Source: Gaiellasilicea sp963789355 (GTDB lineage: Bacteria > Actinomycetota > Thermoleophilia > Gaiellales > Gaiellaceae). From it: a stretch of 64,000 nt of DNA. Below are positions 8,906 to 16,931 of the stretch, piece after piece; position 1 is the first letter of the stretch, and the number at the start of each line of letters is the position of its first letter. A model generated the notes under the pieces. It had not been told where the DNA came from. It was given only the letters and a program-made list of their open reading frames with translations, and searched no databases. The DNA lies in assembly GCA_963789355.1 (NCBI GenBank), contig CAWBKK010000010.1, forward strand, positions 563,278 through 627,277. Reading direction: 5' to 3'. The position numbers and the translations under genes are program-made.

Positions 8906-10114
8906 CTAGAAGACCTCAGGGCAGTAGGGCGGCAAGTCGGTGCGGAAGAGCAGCGTCGCGGCCTCCGCGGCGCCCGCACGGCGCTCCTCGGCCCGGCCCG
9001 CGTAGACGAGCCGGTTGAAGTCGAAGGCGCCGAGATAGGCGCTCGCGAGGTCGGCGACGTCGAGCGCAAGGTCGGCCGTGTCCTCGGTGCGGCCGGCGTC
9101 GTCGCCGACGCGATAGCGGCCGGCGTTCCACGGGCAGAGCTCGTCCGTCACCTCGAGCACGACCGACTCGCCTGCCTTGTAGGAACGCGCCTTCAGGGCT
9201 GCGTCGAGATCGACGAGCCGCAGCCAGAGTGCATCGGCCAGCTTCAACCCGAGCGCACGGGGATCGCGCACGCTGAGGAAGAGCGACGACGCCGGATCGA
9301 GGCTGAAGATGTCCACCTTGACCGTCAGGTCGATGCTGTGCAGGAAGCGCCAAAGCTCGCGCTCGACGGCCGTCGAGGTCGCCATCACCTCGATGGCACG
9401 GACCTCGCCGCGCGGGAAGCCGTCCTCCCACTCCCCCTTGACGCGATAGGTCGCGTACCCCTCCGCCCGGCCGTCGACCTCGGCGACCGCGTAGAACTTC
9501 TGGCTCGCGCCGCGGCGCCACTCCTTCGGGTCGGCGAGCCGGAGTTCCTTCCACCACGTCTCGGAGCGCGACAGCATCCCCGCCCTGCGCGAGCGGACGC
9601 TGTCGTAGACGGGCGGGAAGAGCCGGAATGCCTCATCGGCGTCGGTCAGCCTCACGGCCGAGCTCGGCGCCTCGTCATCCCTGAAGGCGAAACGCGCCGG
9701 ATCGGACTTCGCATAGAGGCCGGGCGCGGCGGGCCCGTAGCCGAAGCGCCCGTAGATCGACGCTTCGGAGGCCCAGAGCGCCGCGATCGGCTCGCCCCAG
9801 CCGCGGACGTCGTCGAGCTGGCGGCGCATGAAGTCGCGGAGGATGCCGCGGCGGCGGTGCGACGGGAGCACGCCGACCCACGTCACGCCCGCGCACGGAA
9901 GCTGGCCGCCCGGGATCGAGAGGTCGAACGCATACGCGGCGGCGAGGCCGACCGGCCGCCCCCCGTCGTAGGCCGCGAGCGCGCGCCACGGAGGCAGGAT
10001 CTTCTGCTCCCGCTCCCAGTCCTCGTCGTCGACGTCGTCGCCGAACGCTGCCTCGGCGGCCTCCATCGCCGCCCGAAGCTCTTCCTCGGCCGGGGGCCTG
10101 ATCTCGATCGTCAT
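8906..10114 (-). CDS. Eis-like GNAT N-acetyltransferase (paralogue)
   Basis: A 402-residue protein with the same three-part Eis architecture as its downstream neighbour: GVTWVGVLPSHRRRGILRDFM, then IAALWASEASIYGRFGYG, and a C terminus ending CPEVF. The two genes are a tandem duplication with zero spacing and must be co-transcribed. The middle domain has diverged, so the substrates may differ. The upstream flank holds the repeat element at 10131-10289. Confidence 0.85.
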   Translation of the reverse strand: MTIEIRPPAEEELRAAMEAAEAAFGDDVDDEDWEREQKILPPWRALAAYDGGRPVGLAAAYAFDLSIPGGQLPCAGVTWVGVLPSHRRRGILRDFMRRQLDDVRGWGEPIAALWASEASIYGRFGYGPAAPGLYAKSDPARFAFRDDEAPSSAVRLTDADEAFRLFPPVYDSVRSRRAGMLSRSETWWKELRLADPKEWRRGASQKFYAVAEVDGRAEGYATYRVKGEWEDGFPRGEVRAIEVMATSTAVERELWRFLHSIDLTVKVDIFSLDPASSLFLSVRDPRALGLKLADALWLRLVDLDAALKARSYKAGESVVLEVTDELCPWNAGRYRVGDDAGRTEDTADLALDVADLASAYLGAFDFNRLVYAGRAEERRAGAAEAATLLFRTDLPPYCPEVF

Positions 10115-10130
10115 GTCGCTGATTAGATCA

Positions 10131-10289
10131 GGAGGCGCAGCGTGACGTCGCTCGTCGCCGGGGTGCGATGCTCGTCCCGAGGCAAGGACGCAGGGAGCCC
10201 GCGGGCTCGTAGCCCGTGGGCGACTGAGGACGCAGCATCGGGGCGAGTAGCGCGACCCGGCGGCTCAGGTGGCGTTGCGCTGCGCCTCC
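10131..10289. repeat. Large palindromic intergenic element with conserved core (copy 1)
   Basis: Outer arms GGAGGCGCAGCG (10131-10142) and CGCTGCGCCTCC (10278-10289) enclose a second stem CGCCGGG/CCCGGCG and the blocks GGGGTGCGATG (10160-10170) and GCAAGGACGCAGGGAGCC (10182-10199), then CCCGGCGGCTCA (10256-10267). The same blocks recur in the same order at 38020-38147. The element starts at the stop codon of the helicase gene. It could be a non-coding RNA, a MITE-like repeat or a compound terminator. Confidence 0.7.
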
Positions 10290-12451
10290 TAGACGATCTT
10301 CTCGAGCGGGGCGTAGTCGAGCATCAGCTTCCGCTCGCTGCCGTCGCTCGCGAAGCGGACGGTGACGACACCACCCGGCTCGATCTGCGTGATCACGCCC
10401 TCGCCGAGCGTGCCGTGGCGGACGCTGTCGCCGGTGGAGAGCGCGGGCTGGTCGGATCTGGGGGCGATGTCGCGGGTGTGCGAGGGGGCGCCGTAGCTGC
10501 GCCAGGACGACGGCCGCAGTCGCTCCCGTTCGACGTGGCGGTCGGGAAGCTCGTCGAGGAATCGCGACGGCAGGTGGCTCGTCGTCCGTCCCCAGAGCAG
10601 GCGGGACGATGCGTGCGTCAGGGTCAGCTTCTCCTCGGCGCGCGTCAGCCCGACGTAGAAGAGGCGACGCTCCTCCTCCACGCCCTGCTCCTCGATCGAC
10701 CGGGCGCTCGGGAAGATCTCCTCCTCGACGCCGACGACGAAGACGGCGCGGAACTCGAGCCCCTTGGCGTTGTGGATCGTCATCAGGGTCACGTTCGACT
10801 GCTCCTCGCCGAGCGCGTCCTGATCGGAGTAGAGCGAGATCTCCTGGAGGAAGCCCGAGAGGGTCGGCTCCTGCGTCTCCTGGACGTACTGGCGGGCGCC
10901 GTCGACGAACGCCTCGAGGTTCTCGATCCGGCCGCGCGCCTCGATCGTCCGCTCCGCCTCGTAGGCCTCGAGCGTGCCGGAGCGTTCGAGCACGGTCTGG
11001 AGCAGCTCCGGGACGTCGTACTCCTGCGTGGCCGAGCGGAGCGAGTCGAGCAGGTTCTTGAGGCTCGTGACCGCCTTGACGGCGGCGGTGCCGAGGCCGG
11101 CCTCGAGGGGGCGGTCGAGCGCGTCGAAGAGCGTCAGGCCGTGATTCTCGGCGAAGGAGACGAGCCGCGAGATCGTCGTGTCGCCGATCCCCCGCTTCGG
11201 CCGGTTCGCGATCCGCATCAGGCTGACCGCGTCGGCCGGGTTGTCGAGCACCTGCAGGTAGGCGATCGCGTCCTTCACCTCGGCCCGCTCGTAGAAGCGC
11301 GGGCCGCCGATCACCTGGTAGCCGATCTGGTGCAGCCGCAACGTTTGCTCGAGCACGCGGGACTGCGCGTTCATCCGGTAGAAGATCGCGATCTCGCTGC
11401 CGTTGTAGCCCTCCTCGACGAGGCCCGCGATCTGGGCGGCGACGTAGCGCGACTCGGACTGCTCGTCCTCGACCTCGACCACCCGGACCGGGTCGCCGTC
11501 CCCGAGCTCCGACCAGAGCCGCTTCTCCTTCCGCTCCGAGTTGTGCGCGATGACGGCGTTCGCCGACTCGAGGATCGCGTTCGTGGAGCGGTAGTTCTGC
11601 TCGAGCGGGATCGTCCGCGTCTCGGGGAAGTCGCGCTCGAATTCGAGGATGTTGCGGATGTCCGCTCCTCTGAAGGCGTAGATCGACTGATCCGGGTCGC
11701 CCACGGCACAGATGTTGTGGTGGTGCTCGGCCAGCAGCTGCAGGAGCCGGTACTGCGCGTGGTTCGTGTCCTGGTACTCGTCGACCAGCACGTAGCGGAA
11801 CGCGTTCTGCCAGTGCTTGCGCGCGTCGGGGAAGCTCTCGAGGATCTGCACGGTCAGCATCAGCATGTCGTCGAAGTCGACCGCGTTCGAGGCGGCCAGC
11901 TTCTTCTGGTAGAGCGCGTAGGCCTCGGCGATCGTCTGGTCGTAGAAGGAGCCGATCTGCTCGGCGTAGCGCGCCGGGGTGATCAGCTGGTTCTTCGCGT
12001 TCGAGATCTGCGCGTGGACACCGCGGGGCACGAAGCGCTTCGGATCCTTGTCGAGCTCCTCCAGCACCTGCTTGACGAGCCGGACCTGGTCGGCGCTGTC
12101 GTAGATCGTGAAGTTCGACTTGTAGCCCAGCCGCTCTGCCTCGCTGCGGAGGATCCGGCCGCAGGCGGCGTGAAACGTGAGGATCCAGATCGCCCGCGCC
12201 AGCGGCCCCAGCATGGTCGTCAGGCGCTCGCGCATCTCGCCGGCGGCCTTGTTCGTGAAGGTGATCGCGAGGATCTCGTTCGGCTTGACGCCAACGGCGG
12301 TGATCAGGTGGGCGACGCGATGCGTGAGCACCCGCGTCTTCCCGGAGCCGGCGCCGGCGATCACGAGCAGCGGCCCCTCGGTGTGCAGGACCGCCTCCCG
12401 CTGGGCGGGATTCAGGTTCGCGAGGTACTGCTCGGGCGAGGCAACCGGCAC
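10289..12451 (-). CDS. pcrA: ATP-dependent DNA helicase, UvrD/PcrA family
   Basis: The 720-residue protein is a complete SF1A 3'-5' helicase. It has the Q-motif region LNPAQREAVLHTEGPLLV, Walker A GAGSGKT, motif Ia (FTNKAAGEMRER), the DEYQDTN Walker B box, VGDPDQSIYAFRGA (motif III) and LMTIHNAKGLEF (motif V). The C-terminal tail (LSTGDSVRHGTLGEGVIT...) is the PcrA/UvrD Tudor-like domain that binds RNA polymerase in related proteins. Likely roles are nucleotide excision repair and removal of replication blocks. Translation starts at GTG 12451. Confidence 0.95.
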   Translation of the reverse strand: MPVASPEQYLANLNPAQREAVLHTEGPLLVIAGAGSGKTRVLTHRVAHLITAVGVKPNEILAITFTNKAAGEMRERLTTMLGPLARAIWILTFHAACGRILRSEAERLGYKSNFTIYDSADQVRLVKQVLEELDKDPKRFVPRGVHAQISNAKNQLITPARYAEQIGSFYDQTIAEAYALYQKKLAASNAVDFDDMLMLTVQILESFPDARKHWQNAFRYVLVDEYQDTNHAQYRLLQLLAEHHHNICAVGDPDQSIYAFRGADIRNILEFERDFPETRTIPLEQNYRSTNAILESANAVIAHNSERKEKRLWSELGDGDPVRVVEVEDEQSESRYVAAQIAGLVEEGYNGSEIAIFYRMNAQSRVLEQTLRLHQIGYQVIGGPRFYERAEVKDAIAYLQVLDNPADAVSLMRIANRPKRGIGDTTISRLVSFAENHGLTLFDALDRPLEAGLGTAAVKAVTSLKNLLDSLRSATQEYDVPELLQTVLERSGTLEAYEAERTIEARGRIENLEAFVDGARQYVQETQEPTLSGFLQEISLYSDQDALGEEQSNVTLMTIHNAKGLEFRAVFVVGVEEEIFPSARSIEEQGVEEERRLFYVGLTRAEEKLTLTHASSRLLWGRTTSHLPSRFLDELPDRHVERERLRPSSWRSYGAPSHTRDIAPRSDQPALSTGDSVRHGTLGEGVITQIEPGGVVTVRFASDGSERKLMLDYAPLEKIV

Positions 12452-12464
12452 CCGTTCGATGCTA

Positions 12465-12490
12465 GCGGGCGCCCCACTCGGAGCGCCCGC
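12465..12490 (-). terminator. Hairpin downstream of the DUF4394 gene
   Basis: GCGGGCGC (12465-12472) pairs with GCGCCCGC (12483-12490) in the 54-nt gap between the DUF4394 stop and the helicase GTG start. No T tract follows, so function as a terminator is only probable. Confidence 0.45.
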
Positions 12491-12505
12491 GTCGCATCAG
12501 GGGAG

Positions 12506-13660
12506 CTACCGGGTCGCGCGCAGCGTCTGCCGCGCGGTCGAGGTGTTGCCGGCGGCATCGGTGGCGGTGACCACGATCGTGAAGGTCACCGTCCGGCGCG
12601 CCGCGAACTCCTTCTTCGCCGCCGTCCGGAAGACGAGGCGGAGCGGAGCGGAGCCGACCAGGTCGGTCGTGACGTCCTTGCCGCTGCCGACGACGCGCGT
12701 GCCCGAGAGGATGCGGGCGCTGAGGGTGCAACCCTCGGAGCAGGTGCCGCGGAGGCGGACGCCGGTGCGGAGCAGGGCACCGACCCTCGGCGAGGCAACC
12801 GCCCGCGCGAGCGTGACGCTCGGTGCGGCGGTGTCGACGGCGGCGGTTCCGGCTGCAGCGAGCCCACGGAGCGGCGACTTGCCGCCGATGCGGCCGACGA
12901 GCGTGGCGGCTCCGGTAGTCAGGTTGACGGTGTAGAGCTGCGACGCACCGCTCTGCCCGACCTGCGCCGAGACGTATGCCACGCCGTCGACGGCCGAGAT
13001 GTCGAAGCCGGCGTTGTCGCCGATGTCGATCCCGAGCGCGCCCACGGTGACGAGCGTGCCGTTGTTCGGCGGGTTCTGGAGCACGAGCGAGTCGCGGCCG
13101 GCATCGAGGTCGAAGAGCTGCGTCGTCGTGGCTCCGGCGACGCTGTTCGTGTAGGCCGACCCGACGATGCGCGGCGTCGCTGCGGCCCCGGCGTCGCCGA
13201 CCGCGTACGCCAGCGTGCCGTCGACGGCTGCCGTGCCGCCGGTGTCCGGATTGAGCCGGAGGTTCTGGCGGGCATCCGAGGTGACGCGGATCCGGTCGAC
13301 CGTCGGATTGAAGTCGAAGCCGAAGCTCGTGCCTGCGAGCGGCGGTGCGAACGGCGCGGTCCCGATCACGGTGGCGGCGCCGGTGGCGACGTCGATCCGG
13401 TAGAGCCGGCTCGTGCTTCCGAGCGCGATGACCTGCTTGTTGACGGGGCGGACGTCGAGCCCGACGATCTGCTCGCCGCTCGGCAGGCCGGTGAACGCCC
13501 TACGGGCGATCGACGTGGGCGTCTGGCCGCTGAAGGTGACGAGACGGTTCTGGGCGTCGACGCCGTGGAAGAGCTCGGCGGCCTGGGCGTCGGCCGCGCG
13601 GCCGAGGCCGGCGGCGCAGAGCAGCGCTCCGACGAGGACGAGCGTGCGTGTACGAGACAT
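12506..13660 (-). CDS. Secreted DUF4394 domain protein
   Basis: The 384-residue protein starts at ATG 13660, which has AAAGGGAA upstream; the longer reading from 13699 has no such site. A signal peptide (about 1-27, ending AQA) is followed by a beta-propeller-like DUF4394 domain: LFHGVDAQNRLVTF, GLDVRPVNKQVIALGSTSRLYRID, FGFDFNPTVDRIRVTSDARQNLRLNPDTG and the DNAGFDIS segment. The last ~100 residues form an Ig-like beta-sandwich (VTFTIVVTATDAAGNTSTA). It is extracellular with unknown function. No genes of an obvious shared pathway adjoin it. Confidence 0.85.
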   Translation of the reverse strand: MSRTRTLVLVGALLCAAGLGRAADAQAAELFHGVDAQNRLVTFSGQTPTSIARRAFTGLPSGEQIVGLDVRPVNKQVIALGSTSRLYRIDVATGAATVIGTAPFAPPLAGTSFGFDFNPTVDRIRVTSDARQNLRLNPDTGGTAAVDGTLAYAVGDAGAAATPRIVGSAYTNSVAGATTTQLFDLDAGRDSLVLQNPPNNGTLVTVGALGIDIGDNAGFDISAVDGVAYVSAQVGQSGASQLYTVNLTTGAATLVGRIGGKSPLRGLAAAGTAAVDTAAPSVTLARAVASPRVGALLRTGVRLRGTCSEGCTLSARILSGTRVVGSGKDVTTDLVGSAPLRLVFRTAAKKEFAARRTVTFTIVVTATDAAGNTSTARQTLRATR

Positions 13661-13750
13661 TTGGGTTCCCTTTCGCTGGTGACGGACGTATTCGCTCAAC
13701 CCGCGGAAAGAGTTCAGATCTGGTCAAAAGATGGACAAACGCAGCCTGCT

Positions 13751-14086
13751 CTAGGCAGCGAGCGCATCGTGGATCACGACGCCGAGAGTGACGAGGAAGA
13801 GGAACATCAGCCAGACGTTCAGCCCTGCGCCGACCCAGAAGGCGAGTCCTCGCTGCCTGCCCATCCGTCTGACGGCGAACAGGGTCAGGAGGAACGCGAG
13901 CGGTGCGAGTACGACGCCGGCACCCCAGGTGAGCACGGCGAGGGAAAGCACCGAGAGCCCCGCCCCGAGCGGCACGAACCGCCATGTGGTCGACCGGTCG
14001 GGGAGCTCCTCTGGAGGTCGGCGGCGTCGAAACAGCCGCCAGGCGACGAGCGCCACGAGAGCGGCCTCGAGCAGGTGGAAGAACAT
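13751..14086 (-). CDS. Small integral membrane protein of unknown function
   Basis: A 111-residue protein with about three to four membrane segments (MFFHLLEAALVALVAWRLF; FVPLGAGLSVLSLAVLTWGA with VVLAPLAFLLTLFAV; FWVGAGLNVWLMFLFLVTLGV) and Arg-rich loops. I do not recognise the family. It lies between the DUF4394 gene and the cobalamin operon and may be monocistronic. Codon use and hydrophobicity support a real gene. Confidence 0.6.
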   Translation of the reverse strand: MFFHLLEAALVALVAWRLFRRRRPPEELPDRSTTWRFVPLGAGLSVLSLAVLTWGAGVVLAPLAFLLTLFAVRRMGRQRGLAFWVGAGLNVWLMFLFLVTLGVVIHDALAA

Positions 14087-14141
14087 CGTCGGAGCCTAGG
14101 ACGTCCCGAGCGCTCCGGCATGCCTCCTTCCGCGCGAGCTC

Positions 14142-14912
14142 TCAGCGCACCGTGAGGGGAAACGGCGTCCGCGCGAGGGCGGGCAGCACCTGCGCCGTCA
14201 CCCAGAGCGGCGTGGTCACATAGCGGGCGTTGTAGCGGTAGCTCCCGTCCAGGCGCAGCATCCGGCCGAGGTAGCGGAACGCAGGAGCTCCGGGCGCGCG
14301 GCCCGCGGCGAGGAGCGCCTGGATCGCCCAGGCGGTCGATTGGGTGTCGGAGCCGCGGCCGAGCGTCAATTCAAAGCCGCCGTCGGCGTTCTGGTGGCGG
14401 CGGAGGAAGGCGACGCCGCGCTCGATCGGCCGTCCGCTCGCGCCGACTGCGCGAAGGGCCTGGATCGCCGCGGCCGTGTCGTTCGCGTCAGCGGCGCCGC
14501 CCGCGAGCCACGACCAGCCGCCGTTGGGGCGCTGCGCTCGTAGGAGGGCGCGGACGAGCGCGGGCGCGACGGGCTCGCCTGCCTGGCGGAGGGCCAGGAT
14601 CGTCCAGATCGTCGTGTTGACGCGCTTCCCAGGCGTATGGGCGCGGAGGCGCGGGAGCAGGTCGTCGGGCCGGTCGCCCGCGGCGGCGCGCGCGAGGGCG
14701 AGGAGCGCGCGGTCGGTCGCCGAGGCGGGCACCTGCTCGGCGAGGTACGCGGCAGCGCGGCCCGTGTCCTTGCCCGCCGCGACGAGCCCGAGCGTCGCCC
14801 AGGCGGTGACCTGCGCGTCGCCGAAGCCACCGTCGTCGCGCTGCTGTCCCTGCACGTAGCCGGCGGGCGTGGCGAGCGCGGTCGCGGCCGCGAGCGTCGC
14901 CAGCAGCTTCAT
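14142..14912 (-). CDS. Secreted alpha/alpha-toroid protein (prenyltransferase/squalene cyclase-type repeats), transcobalamin alpha-domain-like
   Basis: The 256-residue protein has a signal peptide (MKLLATLAAATALATPAG) and repeated QxxDGGF-type motifs: GQQRDDGGFGD, AQRPNGGWSW and HQNADGGFEL, spaced as in alpha6-alpha6 barrels of prenyltransferases, squalene cyclases and the alpha domain of intrinsic factor/transcobalamin. The acid catalytic motifs of terpene cyclases (DxDD) are absent, so it is unlikely to be an enzyme. It is the last gene of the riboswitch-controlled operon and overlaps the S-component gene by 4 nt. I infer an extracellular cobalamin-binding role together with the DUF4430 proteins. 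Confidence 0.75.
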   Translation of the reverse strand: MKLLATLAAATALATPAGYVQGQQRDDGGFGDAQVTAWATLGLVAAGKDTGRAAAYLAEQVPASATDRALLALARAAAGDRPDDLLPRLRAHTPGKRVNTTIWTILALRQAGEPVAPALVRALLRAQRPNGGWSWLAGGAADANDTAAAIQALRAVGASGRPIERGVAFLRRHQNADGGFELTLGRGSDTQSTAWAIQALLAAGRAPGAPAFRYLGRMLRLDGSYRYNARYVTTPLWVTAQVLPALARTPFPLTVR

Positions 14913-15583
14913 GCCCACACCACCTCGGTCCGCGAGCGGCGTGCGTACCGCTCGAGCACGCGTCTCAGCTCCGGCCCCGCCACCAGCGCGAGCACGACGT
15001 TGCCGGCCGCGTGCGCGACGTTGAACGGAACGCCGGCGGCGAGTCGTGCGAGCAACGCCGCCTCCGTGTGCGGGTAGAAGGCGAGCCAGAGCCAGACATC
15101 CATCACCGTGCCGAAGGCGACGCCGAGGATCAGCGCGAACGCGGCAAACGCGAGCCGCCGGCGGAGGAGCGGGCGCGCGAGTCCGGCGAGCAGCCCGCAG
15201 CCGCCCCAGGCGAGCATTTGCCACGGCGTGTGCGGGCCCTGGCCGAGGAAGAAGTTCGACGCGATCGCGGCGAGCGCGCCGACCGCGAAGCCGCGTCGCG
15301 GCCCGAGCGCGACCCCGGCCGCGGCGACGATGACGGTCACTGGCTGGACGCTCGGGATCGGCGCGAAGAGCACGCGGCCGGCGGCGGCGAGACCACCGAG
15401 CGTCGCGACGAGCGTCAGGTCGCGCGCCGACACCGTCCCGCCCTCGAGCCACGCAAAGCCGGCCACGAGCACGGCGAACGCGGCGAGCAGGGTCGCGATT
15501 CCGCCCCTGCCCGGGTCGAGCGCGGCCCAGGCCGCGAGCGCGAGCGCCCCGCCGGCCGCGAGGATGGCGACCCTAGACGGCAA
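14909..15583 (-). CDS. ECF transporter S component, probably cobalamin-specific
   Basis: A 224-residue membrane protein with about six segments, including the conserved stretch SNFFLGQGPHTPWQMLAWG found in ECF S components. The start is taken as TTG 15583, preceded by CGGGAG and overlapping the ATPase stop. The frame is open further upstream but there it is a shadow of the ATPase gene. S components bind the vitamin and dock on the EcfT-A-A module encoded just upstream. The riboswitch points to cobalamin or a cobalamin precursor as the substrate. Confidence 0.8.
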   Translation of the reverse strand: MPSRVAILAAGGALALAAWAALDPGRGGIATLLAAFAVLVAGFAWLEGGTVSARDLTLVATLGGLAAAGRVLFAPIPSVQPVTVIVAAAGVALGPRRGFAVGALAAIASNFFLGQGPHTPWQMLAWGGCGLLAGLARPLLRRRLAFAAFALILGVAFGTVMDVWLWLAFYPHTEAALLARLAAGVPFNVAHAAGNVVLALVAGPELRRVLERYARRSRTEVVWA

Positions 15584-16931
15584 CGCGGCTCCCGAGAGGA
15601 GATTGTGTTGAATCAACACTAAGTCCGATTCGGCGATGCGCCGGGAGATCGCGGTCGTGTGTCGCGACCAGCACGGCCTTTCCGGACGCTGCGTAGTCCT
15701 GCAGCCAGGCGCCGAGAACCGCCTTCCGGTCTGGGTCGAGGCCGCGCGTGGGCTCGTCCAGAACGAGCAGGTCCGGCTCGGCCACCGCGACCGAGGCGAG
15801 CGCGAGCCGCTCCCGCTCGCCGCTGGACAGGTCGCGCGGGTGCCGCAGTGCCGCCCAGCCGAGGCCGACCTGAGCGAGCGCAGCACGAGCCCGCTGTTGA
15901 TCGCGATTCACGGCCAAGCCGACTTCGTCCAGCACCGTCTCCTTGACCAGGTAGCGACCCGGATCCTGGGCGAGGTACCCGGCGCGACCCCACAAGCGGG
16001 AACTGCCGCCCTGGGGCTCGAGCAAGCCCGCGGCGATCCGTGCGAGCGTGGTCTTTCCGGACCCGTTCGGCCCCTCCAGCGCGACGATCTCGCCGCGCCG
16101 CAGCTCGAGGTCGATCCCGTCCAGGATGGGCATGGCCGCGCGGTACGCAAACGAGACGCCGCGGAGCTCGAGAACGAGAGCGCCCAATCGAGCTTGTGTT
16201 GATTCAACACAAGCGCTCGTCCACCCCGGGCGTTCGTCGGCGAGCCACTTGAGCGCGCTGTCACGCGACGCGTCGAGAAGAAGCCGGCCGTCTTCGACGA
16301 AGAGGACGCGCGTGGCGAGCTCGAGTGCGCGGGCGACCCTGTGCTCGGAGAGGACGACCGTCGCCCCCAGCCGATCGACCGCTTCGAGGAAGAGGGCCGC
16401 AGCCTCGGGATCGAGCTGCGACGTCGGCTCGTCGAGCAGCAGCAGCTGGGGCTCGAGCGCCAGCGCCGAGGCGAGGCAGACTCGCTGCAGCTCGCCGCCA
16501 GAGAGCTCGACCGTCTTCCGGCCCCAGAGGTGGAGCGCGTCGACGGATGCGAGCGCGTGCTCGACTCGGAGCCAGATCTCCGCAGGCGCGACCCCGAGGT
16601 TCTCGAGCCCGAAGGCGACCTCGTTCGCGACGATCGTCATCACGACCTGGTCCTCCGGATCCTGGAAGACGGAAGCGACCGTTCCCGCGAGCTCGGCCGG
16701 CCGCACGACCCGCGTGTCGAGTCCGGCGACGACGACCCGGCCGGAGAACCGTCCGCCGTGAAAGTGCGGGACGAGCCCGGCGAGCGCCCGCAGCAAGCTC
16801 GACTTCCCGGAGCCGGACGGGCCGAGCAACGCCACGACGTCGCCCGGATCGAGGTCGAACGAGACGTCTCGGAGAGCCGGCGGGGCCGCCGGATAGGAGA
16901 ACGAGAGCTGGGTGACGGACGCTAGAGCCAC
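15573..16931 (-). CDS. Fused double ATPase of an ECF-type transporter (EcfA1-EcfA2)
   Basis: Two ABC ATPase domains lie in one 452-residue chain. Domain 1 (about 1-245) has GPSGSGKSS, LSGGELQRV, LLLLDEPTSQLD and SEH. Domain 2 (about 260-450) has GPNGSGKTT, LSSGERERL, LLVLDEPTRGLD and ATHDRD. GTG 16931 overlaps the EcfT stop and gives the usual ABC N terminus (ALASVTQLSFSYP); ATG 16958 is less likely. Each domain is followed by an in-frame palindrome (16192-16214, 15605-15619). After ATHDRD the frame reads PAHRRIGLS, while the next frame reads SRRIAESDLVL, the expected ABC tail, so a one-base indel near 15650 is possible. Confidence 0.88.
   Translation of the reverse strand: MALASVTQLSFSYPAAPPALRDVSFDLDPGDVVALLGPSGSGKSSLLRALAGLVPHFHGGRFSGRVVVAGLDTRVVRPAELAGTVASVFQDPEDQVVMTIVANEVAFGLENLGVAPAEIWLRVEHALASVDALHLWGRKTVELSGGELQRVCLASALALEPQLLLLDEPTSQLDPEAAALFLEAVDRLGATVVLSEHRVARALELATRVLFVEDGRLLLDASRDSALKWLADERPGWTSACVESTQARLGALVLELRGVSFAYRAAMPILDGIDLELRRGEIVALEGPNGSGKTTLARIAAGLLEPQGGSSRLWGRAGYLAQDPGRYLVKETVLDEVGLAVNRDQQRARAALAQVGLGWAALRHPRDLSSGERERLALASVAVAEPDLLVLDEPTRGLDPDRKAVLGAWLQDYAASGKAVLVATHDRDLPAHRRIGLSVDSTQSPLGSRVAV
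15605..15619. repeat. Palindrome GTGTTGAATCAACAC (copy 1)
   Basis: A perfect palindrome (7-nt arms, one central base) lies near the 3' end of the fused ATPase gene and reads VDSTQ in frame. The same sequence, apart from the central base, occurs at 16196-16210 after the first ATPase domain. Confidence 0.8.
16192..16214. repeat. Extended palindrome around GTGTTGATTCAACAC (copy 2)
   Basis: Arms of 11 nt (16192-16202 and 16204-16214) pair perfectly around one central base, in the linker between the two ATPase domains, where it reads VESTQ in frame. With a 2-nt bulge the pairing extends five more bases on each side. Confidence 0.85.

Noticed and set aside
6422..14155. Very long plus-strand open frames of over 1200 residues
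   Set aside because: They lie antisense to well-supported genes (Eis-like, pcrA, DUF4394), have Arg/Asp/Glu/Gly-rich composition and show no domain. They result from high GC codon bias.
14142..14912. Squalene or terpene cyclase
   Set aside because: The QxxDGGF repeats fit the toroid fold, but the DxDD acid motif and the length of cyclases (over 600 residues) are missing, and the protein is secreted.
15605..16214. Palindromes as a promoter operator of the S-component gene
   Set aside because: One copy lies 600 bases inside the ATPase gene and the genes overlap, so a separate promoter there is unlikely, though not excluded for the copy near 15605.
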